Assembly (NCBI RefSeq): GCF_900142525.1
Contig: NZ_FRBD01000010.1
Coordinates: forward strand, 62,001 to 126,000
Direction of reading: 5' to 3'
Source of the DNA: Xylanibacter ruminicola
Lineage (GTDB): Bacteria; Bacteroidota; Bacteroidia; Bacteroidales; Bacteroidaceae
Length of the DNA stretch: 64,000 nt
This document shows, one piece after another, positions 26,528-35,028 of the stretch. The notes beneath the pieces were generated by a model that worked only from the letters and a program-made list of their open reading frames with translations, had not been told where the DNA came from and did no database searches. How positions within the stretch are numbered: the first letter of the stretch is position 1; each line of letters starts with the position of its first letter. The position numbers were made by a program, and so were the translations under genes.

Positions 26528-26670
26528 TATAGGCGCACAGTTGTTTGCGTATAGGCGAACAATCGTTTGGGTATAGGCGAACGGATGAAATATGCCGTTT
26601 CTCTCCCTGCAAACCTTAGTTTTGTCCCCTGTAAACCTTAATATTCCCCCTTGCAAGCCTTAATACTTTT
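26528..26670. repeat. Two triple arrays with 22-bp period in a gene-free region
   Basis: TATAGGCG recurs at 26528, 26550 and 26572 (units like TATAGGCGAACAATCGTTTG). A different unit, CCCTG(C/T)AAACCTTA, recurs at 26605, 26627 and 26649 with the same 22-bp period. The whole 26280-26872 stretch has no convincing gene: its only long frame lies across these repeats and has no recognisable product. Confidence 0.75.
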
Positions 26671-26701
26671 GGCGCTCCTGAATAGACATTCTGACGGTTA
26701 C

Positions 26702-26717
26702 GGTTACAGCTGTAACC
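26702..26717. repeat. GGTTACAGCTGTAACC palindrome, first copy
   Basis: A perfect 16-bp inverted repeat, preceded by GACGGTTAC and followed by ATGTAACCG, so the outer GGTTAC motif is repeated again on both sides. It shares its core with the longer palindrome at 26812. Confidence 0.75.
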
Positions 26718-26811
26718 ATGTAACCGCAGAGGCGAGCAAACATAAGTACTGAGCTTGTATTAAATTGATTTTTAACAACTTACATAATATGTAAGATTGC
26801 TTTTCGGATAG

Positions 26812-26849
26812 AATGGTTACATGGTTACAGCTGTAACCATGTAACCATT
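26812..26849. repeat. Perfect 38-bp palindrome of nested GGTTAC motifs
   Basis: AATGGTTAC, ATGGTTACAG, CTGTAACCAT, GTAACCATT read identically on both strands. Four GGTTAC units in symmetrical order suggest binding by a dimeric protein or a strong cruciform/hairpin. It lies 24 bp past the nuclease gene's 3' end, where it may also work as a terminator. Confidence 0.75.
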
Positions 26850-26872
26850 TTGTCCCCTTTTCTAGTTTATCT

Positions 26873-28324
26873 TTATAGTAATCGATGTCCTAAATCCCTC
26901 TGCGTGCAGATGGCTACAATCTGTTGAATCAGCTGGTCCATCTTGGGTACAGAGGCAACATAATAGGTGGGGTAATCAGGGCAGAGCACCACCAGATTCA
27001 TGGCCTTAACCTTGATGCCATAATGCTTTTCGAGCATGTAGCGGTATAGGTTCTGCTGGATGCAGTAGTGATAATAAGATGTGTCGGGCAAGCTGATGCC
27101 ATTATAGCTCATCTTACCTCGAAAGCCCTCAACGATGGGCTGGCCTTGGGCATTGACCACCTTTGAACTACGTTTCCAGTCGTAGATAGTATACTCGCCA
27201 TCATCTTCCTGGCATATCAGGTCGATGGTTCCAGCTATATTCAGGTCTTTATCATAAACAGGCCACTCCTGGCGATAGGGTTCTATAGCATAGTCGCGAA
27301 TAAAATGCAGGAAGTGCAGCTTCTCCTGTTCTACGCTGATGGTTTCTGTTTCATCGCCAAACTGCAATTTGCACTCCGTTTCGAAAAATCCACGCTGAAA
27401 GTAATTTTCTGTCTGCAGATGTACAAATGTGCCTACCTCGCTGGCCAAACGTCCTGACTTGCTCCACTTGTCTAGACTCTCTTCGACGGGTATGCCTTTA
27501 TAGCGCAACTGGTTTTCGGCCTGAGGTAGTGCCTGAAACTCATCGAAGAAATAGGCTATCAATGAGCTGACAGGCAGCATGCGCCTTATACCTTTATATA
27601 TATAGATGTGTTCTTCGGGTTCAAAATCAATATGTGCATCCTGTTCGTAGCAACCTGCATCTCTGAAAGTGGTCATTTTCTCCTTCATATCAGCAGACTT
27701 CTCGAATGGTTTGATAAACTGTAGGCATTTCTTTTCTTGTTCGTCCAGACAATAGCATCTGTCGTCTGTTGTTCTTGTCTCGCCTTCTATATTCTGCCAA
27801 TAAGCCATTTTCAGAGCCTCATTGCGAGTCCACATCTCAACGGGGAAGGGTACTGAAGCAAATTCATGTTCAGCAAACTTCTCAGAATCATTGAGCATGA
27901 CGTTAACAAGTTCTACCAACCAATCTGCACATACTTTGGGCTCTTGTTGAATCTGTTTCGAAGCTAGTCGTACTACCGTCCATCCATGACGATTCAGCAG
28001 ATGATCGCGAAACATATCGCCACACGATGCAAAATGGATAGGCTTGCGGGTTGCGGCTTCGTAAGGCTCATCGATCTCCACGTCGATACGTATCTCTGGA
28101 TGCCCTGCAACTAGCAATGCTATATCAAGACAAAAAGGCGGCAGGTGTTCTGATATAATAAGGCATACGTCTAAACGGCACTCAACTCCTGCAGGGAGTT
28201 TGTTAATGAGTTGTTGAGCAAAAGCCTTTTCGTGCTTTCCTGGTTTTACCAACGGATGATAACGATATGGATATTGTATGGTTCCTTTTTCTGGGAAACT
28301 GATAATGGGATATTCTGCTTTCAT
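26873..28324 (-). CDS. Protein with two nuclease-like domains (Vsr/DUF559-like and RecB-like PD-(D/E)XK)
   Basis: 483 residues from ATG 28324. Residues about 45-140 look like a Vsr/DUF559-type endonuclease: LDVCLIISE, IDVEIDEPYE (Glu83, Asp85) and RDHLLNRHGWTVVRLA (Arg106). The middle has HIYIYKGIRRMLPVSSLIAY and GTFVHLQTENYF as in phage/RecB-family exonucleases. The C-terminal third has the PD-(D/E)XK core: GTIDLI (Asp368), YTIYDWKRSSK (Asp382, Lys384) and QNLYRYML. The start is set at MKAEYP because the promoter overlaps any earlier start. Function could be DNA repair, or defence; no helicase partner is adjacent. Confidence 0.75.
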   Translation of the reverse strand: MKAEYPIISFPEKGTIQYPYRYHPLVKPGKHEKAFAQQLINKLPAGVECRLDVCLIISEHLPPFCLDIALLVAGHPEIRIDVEIDEPYEAATRKPIHFASCGDMFRDHLLNRHGWTVVRLASKQIQQEPKVCADWLVELVNVMLNDSEKFAEHEFASVPFPVEMWTRNEALKMAYWQNIEGETRTTDDRCYCLDEQEKKCLQFIKPFEKSADMKEKMTTFRDAGCYEQDAHIDFEPEEHIYIYKGIRRMLPVSSLIAYFFDEFQALPQAENQLRYKGIPVEESLDKWSKSGRLASEVGTFVHLQTENYFQRGFFETECKLQFGDETETISVEQEKLHFLHFIRDYAIEPYRQEWPVYDKDLNIAGTIDLICQEDDGEYTIYDWKRSSKVVNAQGQPIVEGFRGKMSYNGISLPDTSYYHYCIQQNLYRYMLEKHYGIKVKAMNLVVLCPDYPTYYVASVPKMDQLIQQIVAICTQRDLGHRLL

Positions 28325-28329
28325 GGGTG

Positions 28330-28337
28330 CAAAAGTA
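28330..28337 (-). promoter_or_regulatory. -7 element directly before the nuclease ATG
   Basis: Minus-strand TACTTTTG followed by CACCC and then ATG. Only five bases separate the element from the start codon, so transcription should begin at or next to the ATG (leaderless). Confidence 0.55.
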
Positions 28338-28415
28338 CGAAAATAGCACGAAAAAGCCAAGAGCAATGGCAAAAACTTGCTGAAATTGCTCTTGGCTAGA
28401 TGTTTCTTCGTTGTG

Positions 28416-28571
28416 TTACTCTGGCTTGAACTGATCCTTGCCTACACCACACACGGGGCATACCCAATCATCGGGAATATCCTCGAATGCTGTTCCTGGA
28501 GCGATGCCACCATCGGGATCGCCTTCTGCTGGGTCATAAATGTAACCGCAAACTTCACATACGTACTTCAT
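28416..28571 (-). CDS. Rubredoxin
   Basis: A 51-residue protein, typical rubredoxin size. It binds one Fe through two Cys pairs: CEVCG (Cys5, Cys8) and CPVCG (Cys38, Cys41), with the invariant [14 protein letters not shown] and DDWVCP segments. It is a small cytoplasmic electron carrier, often serving peroxide or superoxide reduction in anaerobes. It is followed upstream by the glycosyltransferase gene and its start is 14 bp after that gene's stop, so they may be co-transcribed. Confidence 0.97.
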   Translation of the reverse strand: MKYVCEVCGYIYDPAEGDPDGGIAPGTAFEDIPDDWVCPVCGVGKDQFKPE

Positions 28572-28585
28572 AATAGTTTTTGTTT

Positions 28586-29638
28586 TTAGTTATTAATAAG
28601 GGTTGTTATTCTCTCAACAATCCGCTCAGGCGGAATGTTTTGTAAGCAAGCATAGTCGCCACGCTGGCATGGCTTGTTGCCATAGATGCTGCATGGACGG
28701 CACTCCAGATCAATCTGGATAACATTCTCAGGATCCTGGTTGTAGCCAAGGAATCCTGCCATGGGATGGGTGGCTCCCCAAACACTGATTACAGGTATGC
28801 CAGTGAGCGATGCCAGATGCATATTGGCTGAATCCATAGATATCATGACATTGAGATGACTCATCAGTATAAGTTCCTGATACATACCCTCACAATGTTT
28901 TTCTACCCAAACGCATTGGCGGTACTGAGCACACCACAGTTGGAAGTATTTCTCCTCCTCTTCGCCTCGTCCAAAAAGGAAGATGCGTCCCTTGGGATAT
29001 TTCTGGATGATTTGATAGATAACCTGCTCCATCAGTCTCGGAGGATATACCTTACCCTCGTGCGCTGCAAATGGAGCAATACCTATCCACTGCTCGAAGC
29101 TCTTTTTTGGTCCGAATACTGCAGGCAACAGATTCATGTTTCCGCCTTCAGCAGGGAAGATGGAATGGAAATGCTTCAGGTCAACGGGATAGCCCAAACG
29201 CTCAAAGACTGCTGCGTAGTTCTCGAATGATGATGGCAACTGTACTCTTTTTTCCAGTTTGCCAGCAACCAACTTGCGACGCTGGCTACGGTTTTTAATA
29301 AGGTGCTCTACACGATATCTGCCAAGATTGAATCGCAGGCGCAGATATTCCGAACGAAGAACATTATGCAAGTCGGCCACCTTGGTAAACTGCTTGGCTA
29401 CCAATCGGCGATAAAGGGCATTAAGGCCTCTCACACCATGGTACTCCTTGCTAACGTCGGCCTCCATAAAATTAACGTTAGGAGCCAGGTCATCAAACAG
29501 CGGACGCGCAAACTTACGACTCAGCACCGTGATACGTATATCAGGATACTGCTTAGCAAGCGACCAGACTACGGGCACCATCATTGCCACGTCGCCAAGG
29601 GCTGAGAATCTAATGACCAATATGTGCTCTTTCTTCAT
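28586..29638 (-). CDS. Glycosyltransferase family 9 (heptosyltransferase-like)
   Basis: A 350-residue GT-B enzyme of family 9. Recognisable are [20 protein letters not shown] at the N-terminus, [15 protein letters not shown] in the second Rossmann domain, [20 protein letters not shown] and VWGATHP, the nucleotide-sugar site. A Cys-rich end ([20 protein letters not shown]) is common in this family. It probably adds a heptose or related sugar to lipopolysaccharide core in the cytoplasm. The DUF4254 gene upstream ends six bases before it, forming a conserved pair. Confidence 0.88.
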   Translation of the reverse strand: MKKEHILVIRFSALGDVAMMVPVVWSLAKQYPDIRITVLSRKFARPLFDDLAPNVNFMEADVSKEYHGVRGLNALYRRLVAKQFTKVADLHNVLRSEYLRLRFNLGRYRVEHLIKNRSQRRKLVAGKLEKRVQLPSSFENYAAVFERLGYPVDLKHFHSIFPAEGGNMNLLPAVFGPKKSFEQWIGIAPFAAHEGKVYPPRLMEQVIYQIIQKYPKGRIFLFGRGEEEEKYFQLWCAQYRQCVWVEKHCEGMYQELILMSHLNVMISMDSANMHLASLTGIPVISVWGATHPMAGFLGYNQDPENVIQIDLECRPCSIYGNKPCQRGDYACLQNIPPERIVERITTLINN

Positions 29639-29644
29639 CGGCCT

Positions 29645-30250
29645 TTATTTCTGATTATACAATATTGGATTAGTAGCTGGGTCGTTATACATTTTCATCT
29701 GGCGATACACCTTCATGTATATGCGACCACGCTCAATATCCTCCAGCAGCTGATCGATGGCCAGCGAAAGATCCTTCTGTTGCTCAAGCAGTACATTCAG
29801 CTTGGCCTTGCATCTTGCTATGTGTTCTGGTTCTGCATCAGTACGGTCTACCTGCTCTTGCATGTGATAGATCTTCAGAGCAAGAATGCTCAGGCGGTCA
29901 ACAGCCCATGCAGGACTCTCTGTGTTAAGACGGGCCTCTGGCAATGGCTTAACATTGCTGAAATGCTGACGGAAAAAAGAATCAATCTCTTCAACCAAGT
30001 CTGTACGATCCTGATTGCTGCGATCTATACGACGCTTCAAGGCAAGAGCCTCTACAGGGTCGATATGGGGATCACGGATAATGTCTTCGTAATGCCACTG
30101 GACGGTATCTATCCAGCATTTGGTGTATAGGCTGTACTGAATACTGTCTTTTGTATACGGATTTTTCATGGGCGTATTCACATCATCAGTCAGATGATAA
30201 TCTTTGATAGCCCGGTTAAAAATTTGATTCGCTTCTGATGTAAATGACAT
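29645..30250 (-). CDS. DUF4254 family protein
   Basis: A 201-residue, largely helical soluble protein with DSIQYSLYTKCWIDTVQWHY, EDIIRDPHIDP, IDRSNQDRTDLVEEID and SPAWAVDRLSILALKIYHM, the DUF4254 pattern. No signal peptide. Function is unknown; the family sits beside GT9 glycosyltransferases in Bacteroidota, so involvement in lipopolysaccharide or glycan synthesis is a reasonable context inference. Confidence 0.85.
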   Translation of the reverse strand: MSFTSEANQIFNRAIKDYHLTDDVNTPMKNPYTKDSIQYSLYTKCWIDTVQWHYEDIIRDPHIDPVEALALKRRIDRSNQDRTDLVEEIDSFFRQHFSNVKPLPEARLNTESPAWAVDRLSILALKIYHMQEQVDRTDAEPEHIARCKAKLNVLLEQQKDLSLAIDQLLEDIERGRIYMKVYRQMKMYNDPATNPILYNQK

Positions 30251-30426
30251 AATCTTATATTAGTTTGATTTTGCAAAACTACAGAAACTTTTTCAAATAT
30301 CCAACTAAATTTGAAGAAAATCATCATATTTTGTATTTTTATAGCAAACATAACACCTTAAAACGGCATTTTTTTGCACATATGGCACTATTATGTGCAA
30401 TCTAAAGTAAGTTTTTCTTAAAAATA

Positions 30427-30458
30427 TTTGCATAAATGAAAGAAAATGTGTTACTTTG
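30427..30458 (+). promoter_or_regulatory. Probable promoter of acpP-fabF-rnc
   Basis: TTTG at 30427-30430 and TTACTTTG at 30451-30458 followed by CACCC. The -7 deviates at its second base, but spacing and the CACCC tail match other promoters here. The leader to acpP is about 70 bases. Confidence 0.5.
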
Positions 30459-30533
30459 CACCCGATTTCGGCGAAATGCCGGAAAAATTTCAAGATAGCA
30501 ACATCATTATTAACAAATTAAAGTATTACAATT

Positions 30534-30770
30534 ATGTCAGAAATTGAAAGCAAAGTAAAGGCAATTATCGTAGACAAACTCGGTGTAGATGAGGCTGAAG
30601 TAAAGGCAGAGGCTAGCTTCACAAACGACCTGGGTGCAGACTCACTGGATACCGTTGAGCTGATCATGGAGTTCGAGAAGGAGTTTGGTATTTCTATTCC
30701 CGACGATAAGGCTGAGAAGATTGGTACTGTTGGCGACGCTATCGCTTACATCGAGGAGAACGCAAAATAA
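30534..30770 (+). CDS. acpP: Acyl carrier protein
   Basis: A 78-residue acidic helical protein. The phosphopantetheine attachment Ser lies in [14 protein letters not shown] (about Ser38), the ACP signature. It carries growing acyl chains for fatty-acid synthase II in the cytoplasm. It is directly followed by a strong hairpin and fabF, the usual Bacteroidota acpP-fabF-rnc order. Confidence 0.98.
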   Translation: MSEIESKVKAIIVDKLGVDEAEVKAEASFTNDLGADSLDTVELIMEFEKEFGISIPDDKAEKIGTVGDAIAYIEENAK

Positions 30771-30783
30771 ATTTGTTCACCAA

Positions 30784-30823
30784 CATAATGGTTGCTTCAA
30801 AAACATACGAAGCAACCATTATG
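30784..30823 (+). terminator. 15-bp perfect stem-loop between acpP and fabF
   Basis: CATAATGGTTGCTTC, a ten-base loop, GAAGCAACCATTATG. It begins 13 bases after the acpP stop and its T run is short (CTTT), so it may be a partial terminator giving more acpP than fabF mRNA, or a double-stranded RNase III site; rnc is encoded in the same operon. Confidence 0.65.
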
Positions 30824-30838
30824 CTTTAAATTAAGCTT

Positions 30839-32101
30839 ATGGAATTAAAAAGAGTAGTTGTAACAGGGCTTGGCGCAGTGACGCCAGTGGGCAACACTCC
30901 CGATGAGATGTGGAATAACCTGCTCAACGGAGTAAGTGGCGCAGCACCTATTACAAGTTTCGATACAACAAATTTCAAAACCAAGTTCGCTTGTGAGGTC
31001 AAGAACCTCAACGTGAACGATTTTCTGGATCGCAAAGAGGCACGTAAGATGGACCGCTACACACAGCTGGCCCTGATTGCTGCTAAGCAGGCCGTTGAGG
31101 ATAGCGGCATGGATCTGGAGACAGAAGACAAGAACCGTATCGGCGTGGTATACGGAGTAGGTATTGGTGGAATTAAGACCTTCGAGGACGAGGTGAAGTA
31201 CTATGGTGTTCACGAGGCCGATGGTCCTAAGTTCAATCCGTTCTTCATCCCAAAGATGATCGCTGATATCGCTGCTGGTCAGATTTCTATTATGTATGGC
31301 TTCCATGGCCCCAACTATATCACAGCTTCTGCTTGCGCATCTTCATCAAACGCTCTGGCCGACGCCTTCAACCTGATTCGTTTGGGCAAGGCTAACGCAA
31401 TCGTTGCTGGTGGTGCCGAGGCTGCTATCTGCGCTACTGGTGTAGGTGGTTTCAATGCCATGCACGCTCTCTCTACTCGTAACGACGAGCCAGAGAAGGC
31501 AAGCCGTCCATTCAGCGCAAGCCGCGATGGATTCATCATGGCTGAGGGTTCTGGCTGCCTGATTCTTGAGGAGCTCGAGCACGCTAAGGCTCGTGGCGCT
31601 AAGATCTATGCTGAGATGGTTGGTGCTGGTATGAGCGCTGATGCTCACCACATCACAGCTTCTCATCCTGAGGGTCTGGGTGCTAAGCTCGTTATGCAGA
31701 ATGCACTCGAGGATGCTGGCATGAAGCCAGAGGACATCGACTACATCAACGTTCATGGTACATCTACCCACGTTGGTGATATCTCTGAGGCTAAGGCCAT
31801 CAAGGAGGTATTCGGCGATGCTGCCTTCAAGCTCAACATCTCTTCTACCAAGTCAATGACTGGTCACCTGCTGGGTGCTGCTGGTGCTGTTGAGGCAATG
31901 GCTACCGTTCTGGCTGTTAAGAACGATATCATTCCTCCAACCATCAACCACGAGGAGGGCGATGAGGATCCTGAGATTGATTACAACCTGAACTTCACAT
32001 TCAACAAGGCTCAGAAGCGTGTGGTACGTGCTGGTCTCAGCAATACCTTCGGCTTTGGCGGTCACAATGCTTGTGTAGTATTCAAGAAGTATGAAGCTTA
32101 A
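30839..32101 (+). CDS. fabF: Beta-ketoacyl-ACP synthase II
   Basis: A 420-residue thiolase-fold condensing enzyme that elongates acyl-ACP with malonyl-ACP. RVVVTGLGAVTPVG begins the protein; the active-site Cys lies in TASACASSSNALADA (about Cys165), with catalytic histidines in NVHGTSTHVGD and STKSMTGHLLGAAG; NTFGFGGHNACVVF closes it. Length is normal. The last 11 bases overlap the rnc start, implying coupled translation. Confidence 0.98.
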   Translation: MELKRVVVTGLGAVTPVGNTPDEMWNNLLNGVSGAAPITSFDTTNFKTKFACEVKNLNVNDFLDRKEARKMDRYTQLALIAAKQAVEDSGMDLETEDKNRIGVVYGVGIGGIKTFEDEVKYYGVHEADGPKFNPFFIPKMIADIAAGQISIMYGFHGPNYITASACASSSNALADAFNLIRLGKANAIVAGGAEAAICATGVGGFNAMHALSTRNDEPEKASRPFSASRDGFIMAEGSGCLILEELEHAKARGAKIYAEMVGAGMSADAHHITASHPEGLGAKLVMQNALEDAGMKPEDIDYINVHGTSTHVGDISEAKAIKEVFGDAAFKLNISSTKSMTGHLLGAAGAVEAMATVLAVKNDIIPPTINHEEGDEDPEIDYNLNFTFNKAQKRVVRAGLSNTFGFGGHNACVVFKKYEA

Positions 32102-33095
32102 TAACATCATTGATAGAATAAAGCTCCCTTTCCGCAAGGAGAAGGAGCTTTTTTCTTCTCTTTATGAGATACTGGGATTCTACCCCCGCAACATCGAGTA
32201 TTACAAGATGGCGCTGATGCATAAGAGCATCCGTAAGCGCAACGACAAGGGCAAACCGCTTAATAATGAGCGACTTGAGTTTCTTGGTGATGCCATACTC
32301 GACGCTGCTGTAGGTTATATCGTTTATCGTCATTATGAGGGTAAGCGCGAAGGATTCCTGACCAATACACGATCGAAACTCGTAAGCCGCGAAACGCTTG
32401 GAAAGTTGGCCACAGAGATGCGATTGAGCAATCTGCTGATATCAGCAGGTCATTCAACTTCGCACAATAGTTATGTAGAGGGTAATGCCTTCGAGGCGTT
32501 GGTTGGTGCCATCTATCTGGATCGTGGTTACGAGGCTTGCCTCTGGTTCTTCGAGAAGCAGGTGCTGGGCAAGTACATCGATATAGATAAGGTGGCATTC
32601 AAGGAGGTGAACTTCAAGTCGAAGTTGCTTGAGTGGAGCCAGAAGAATCGTGTACGTTTGGAGTATAAGCTCACAAAGCAGAAGAAGGATGAAAACGGTA
32701 GTCCCGTTTTCACCTATATGGTATTGATCGAAGGTGTTAGTGGCGAGAGTGGTTCTGGCTATTCTAAGAAAGAGGCTCAGCAGAAGGCATCGAAGGAAAC
32801 GTTGCAGCGACTGAAGCGTGAACCACAGTTTGTAGATGCTGTATTTGCTGCAAAGACAGCCCGCACCCAGATGGAAGAAGAACCTGCTATGGCTGTTCCT
32901 AATACGGAGCAGGAGCAGAATTTCATTATTGAGCAGGAGACAGCTGCTGATACCAAAATTGAGGAAAACGAGAATAAGGTTCCAACAATAGATTTTACTG
33001 ATAAGGAATTCGACCTTTCAGATATTTCGCACAAGGAGAAGTCGCGCGAAGAAATTATTGCTGAAGCCGAGGCTGCAGCTTTCTCTGAGGATTAA
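32091..33095 (+). CDS. rnc: Ribonuclease III with C-terminal extension
   Basis: 334 residues, about 100 longer than E. coli RNase III. The nuclease signature ERLEFLGDAILD is at residues 60-71 (NNERLEFLGDAILD), with EAFEALVGAIYLDRGYE completing the metal site. A double-stranded RNA-binding domain follows at about 185-255 (FKSKLLEWSQKNRV ... GSGYSKKEAQQKASKETLQR). The remaining 80 residues are acidic, Glu-rich and apparently disordered. It processes rRNA and mRNA. The gene starts inside fabF. Confidence 0.96.
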   Translation: MKLNNIIDRIKLPFRKEKELFSSLYEILGFYPRNIEYYKMALMHKSIRKRNDKGKPLNNERLEFLGDAILDAAVGYIVYRHYEGKREGFLTNTRSKLVSRETLGKLATEMRLSNLLISAGHSTSHNSYVEGNAFEALVGAIYLDRGYEACLWFFEKQVLGKYIDIDKVAFKEVNFKSKLLEWSQKNRVRLEYKLTKQKKDENGSPVFTYMVLIEGVSGESGSGYSKKEAQQKASKETLQRLKREPQFVDAVFAAKTARTQMEEEPAMAVPNTEQEQNFIIEQETAADTKIEENENKVPTIDFTDKEFDLSDISHKEKSREEIIAEAEAAAFSED

Positions 33096-33100
33096 AAATA

Positions 33101-33124
33101 TTCCCCTCCTGAGTAGGAGGGGAA
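33101..33124. terminator. Bidirectional terminator between rnc and serpin gene
   Basis: TTCCCCTCCT, loop GAGT, AGGAGGGGAA is a perfect 10-bp stem flanked by AAAAATA on one side and TTTTTA on the other, so it can stop transcription of both convergent genes. Confidence 0.85.
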
Positions 33125-33132
33125 TTTTTATG

Positions 33133-34416
33133 TTATGCTCCAGTAAACTTTCCTACAAAGAGGATGACGCCTGATGAAGCTTCTCTAATCACATAAACAA
33201 ATGGGCGATTGGCGTGGAAGGTAGCCTTGGGATATTCCACAGGCTCTATAGAAGATGTGTATTTTGTTCCTGCTATGGTAACAGCAGCAGCTTCAGAACC
33301 TTCTTCATTAACCTTGATCTTTGCCTTCTGGCGCATCATCGAGATATATACACCTCCCTTTTCGCACATATTGGGAATCTCAGCAAAATAGCTATCGAAA
33401 ACAAGATTGATACCCATCTTTTGGAGCAAGCCGATAAGACCAATGTCTAAAGTATTTGTATCCGAGGCTGTCTCAAAGCGTGGGAGTTTCAGGTCAACTT
33501 CGTGGGGATAAGAATACTCTGACAAGCCTATCTTAGCCAGGTAGTTGATGATGTCATCTGTTGTTTTGCCTTCTTCTGGCAGCATTACAGTCATCTTCCA
33601 AAAGCCATTTCCATAAGGCATTTCGATAGCGCTGTATGTATCATTCTTAAGATAGTTGATAAGCACTTTCTGATGCATCAGGGGCAATTTTGTTTTGCCG
33701 TTTTCTGTGGTAAAGGTCTCTTCCTTGGTGTTCTTCTGGTCGAACTTCGAGGCCCAGTCTGCCTTAAAGTAGATGGCATTGAGTAGATAGGTTACTGTAG
33801 CAGGATCAATCTCGTCCAAGATATTGGGAATCATGCCGTTAGTATGATCGTTACACCAACCATTAATAGTGCTGAGGGTAGAGGGCGAATTGAAGTCGAG
33901 GTTTTCTGCCTGAGCATCATAATACTGCTTCATATCCTGCTGATACTGCGCCTTCAATGTAGCCCTGTTTTTATTGACAAATAGCGCGTTAGCAATGTTC
34001 AGCGTTACCTTATTATCTACCTTAGGCAGACCATCAATCAGCTTCTTGCAATAATCGTTGACAGCCTGTATGCCTCCTTGGTGGAAACCCAACACTTGTT
34101 CAAGTTCCTGTTCTGTCTGTCCTATCGCAGCATCGTTCACCATGCCTAATACATAGGTGATGCTTAGTGGAGAGTAGATAAAACTCTTACCGCTCTTATC
34201 TGCCTCGTTCACCGTCTTGAGGAAATTCAGCGTAAAGCCGTTATTATCGTTGGCAAACACCTGCTGTTCTTGCGTCAATTGGATTGGCGCCGATTCAGAT
34301 AGCATGTTAACCACTTGTTTTGCTTCGCCCAAATCGATATCCTCTGACGAAGAACACGATAGCAGTCCGCCACTCAGAATGACTGCCAATCCTAATAGTT
34401 TACTCATTCTTTTCAT
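33133..34416 (-). CDS. Serpin lipoprotein (serine/cysteine protease inhibitor)
   Basis: A 427-residue protein with a lipobox (VILSGGLLSC, Cys21) and a complete serpin fold: NNGFTLNFLKTV, FIYSPLSITYVLGMVNDAA, NALFVNKN, TYLLNAIYFKADW, ATFHANRPFVYVIRE. The reactive loop begins at residue 371 with the hinge EEGSEAAAVTIAG, small residues as required for loop insertion, so it should be inhibitory rather than a substrate-only relative. By hinge spacing the scissile bond falls around Tyr-Thr-Ser-Ser in TKYTSSIEP. Anchored in the envelope it may block host or competitor proteases. Confidence 0.93.
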   Translation of the reverse strand: MKRMSKLLGLAVILSGGLLSCSSSEDIDLGEAKQVVNMLSESAPIQLTQEQQVFANDNNGFTLNFLKTVNEADKSGKSFIYSPLSITYVLGMVNDAAIGQTEQELEQVLGFHQGGIQAVNDYCKKLIDGLPKVDNKVTLNIANALFVNKNRATLKAQYQQDMKQYYDAQAENLDFNSPSTLSTINGWCNDHTNGMIPNILDEIDPATVTYLLNAIYFKADWASKFDQKNTKEETFTTENGKTKLPLMHQKVLINYLKNDTYSAIEMPYGNGFWKMTVMLPEEGKTTDDIINYLAKIGLSEYSYPHEVDLKLPRFETASDTNTLDIGLIGLLQKMGINLVFDSYFAEIPNMCEKGGVYISMMRQKAKIKVNEEGSEAAAVTIAGTKYTSSIEPVEYPKATFHANRPFVYVIREASSGVILFVGKFTGA

Positions 34417-34427
34417 TGTTCAATTAT

Positions 34428-34880
34428 TTATTTGTTAGGTTTATCTATTTTCTTGTACACTACGTCAGTTCCTTCTTCAGGCGGAGTTCCGCAAAAGCCG
34501 CCAAAAGAACGAATAACCAAATGAGTTTTAGTTACCCTTACGATTTTGTAATACAGTTCATCTGGATTAGGCTTAGAATCTTTCGGACGATTCTGTATTT
34601 GTAATGTTCCATTGTCATCAAGCCAGAAATAGCCCCAATGATGTTCTGAGTACTCTTCGTTATCAGCAAGTTGTGAGTAACTATCAGTTGAGGCGAATCC
34701 CCAATACTTGATTTCGCCATCTGCGGTAAACAATAATCCTCCCCTGCCATAGTCAGAAGTTTCATTTTCCCAGTAGCCCAAGATGTTCTTGTCATTGATA
34801 ACCAAATTGCCATCATCACAACTGCACCCTGCTAATAACAGCAATAATGCACATACCCATAATATATTTTTCTTTTCCAT
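34428..34880 (-). CDS. Small lipoprotein of unknown function
   Basis: 150 residues with a signal and lipobox (VCALLLLLAGC, Cys19). The mature domain, NILGYWENETSDYGRGGLLF through HHWGYFWLDDNGTLQIQNRP, has the strand pattern of a lipocalin-like or Bacteroidota small lipoprotein fold, but I cannot assign it. It lies 11 bp before the serpin gene and is likely co-transcribed with it. Confidence 0.75.
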   Translation of the reverse strand: MEKKNILWVCALLLLLAGCSCDDGNLVINDKNILGYWENETSDYGRGGLLFTADGEIKYWGFASTDSYSQLADNEEYSEHHWGYFWLDDNGTLQIQNRPKDSKPNPDELYYKIVRVTKTHLVIRSFGGFCGTPPEEGTDVVYKKIDKPNK

Positions 34881-34992
34881 TTTAGAGTTCTTTTAGGTTT
34901 CATTCTGCTCTAATAATGCAGCAAAAGACCAATTCTTGTATGGAATAATGTTAAAGAAACAAAAAACTTTCTGTTCTCATACAAGATTTAAG

Positions 34993-35000
34993 TACTTTTG
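34993..35000 (+). promoter_or_regulatory. -7 element of the sigma/anti-sigma pair
   Basis: TACTTTTG, 28 bp before the sigma gene start. It lacks the GCACC tail seen at other promoters here. Confidence 0.5.
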
Positions 35001-35028
35001 AATTATAAATGTAGAACAAGGCAAAAAG

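Noticed and set aside
26397..26612. 71-codon frame in the gene-free region
   Set aside because: It runs across the 22-bp repeats, has no domain, and no promoter faces it.
26528..26670. Possible CRISPR array
   Set aside because: Units are directly adjacent with no spacers, two unrelated unit types occur, and no cas gene is near.
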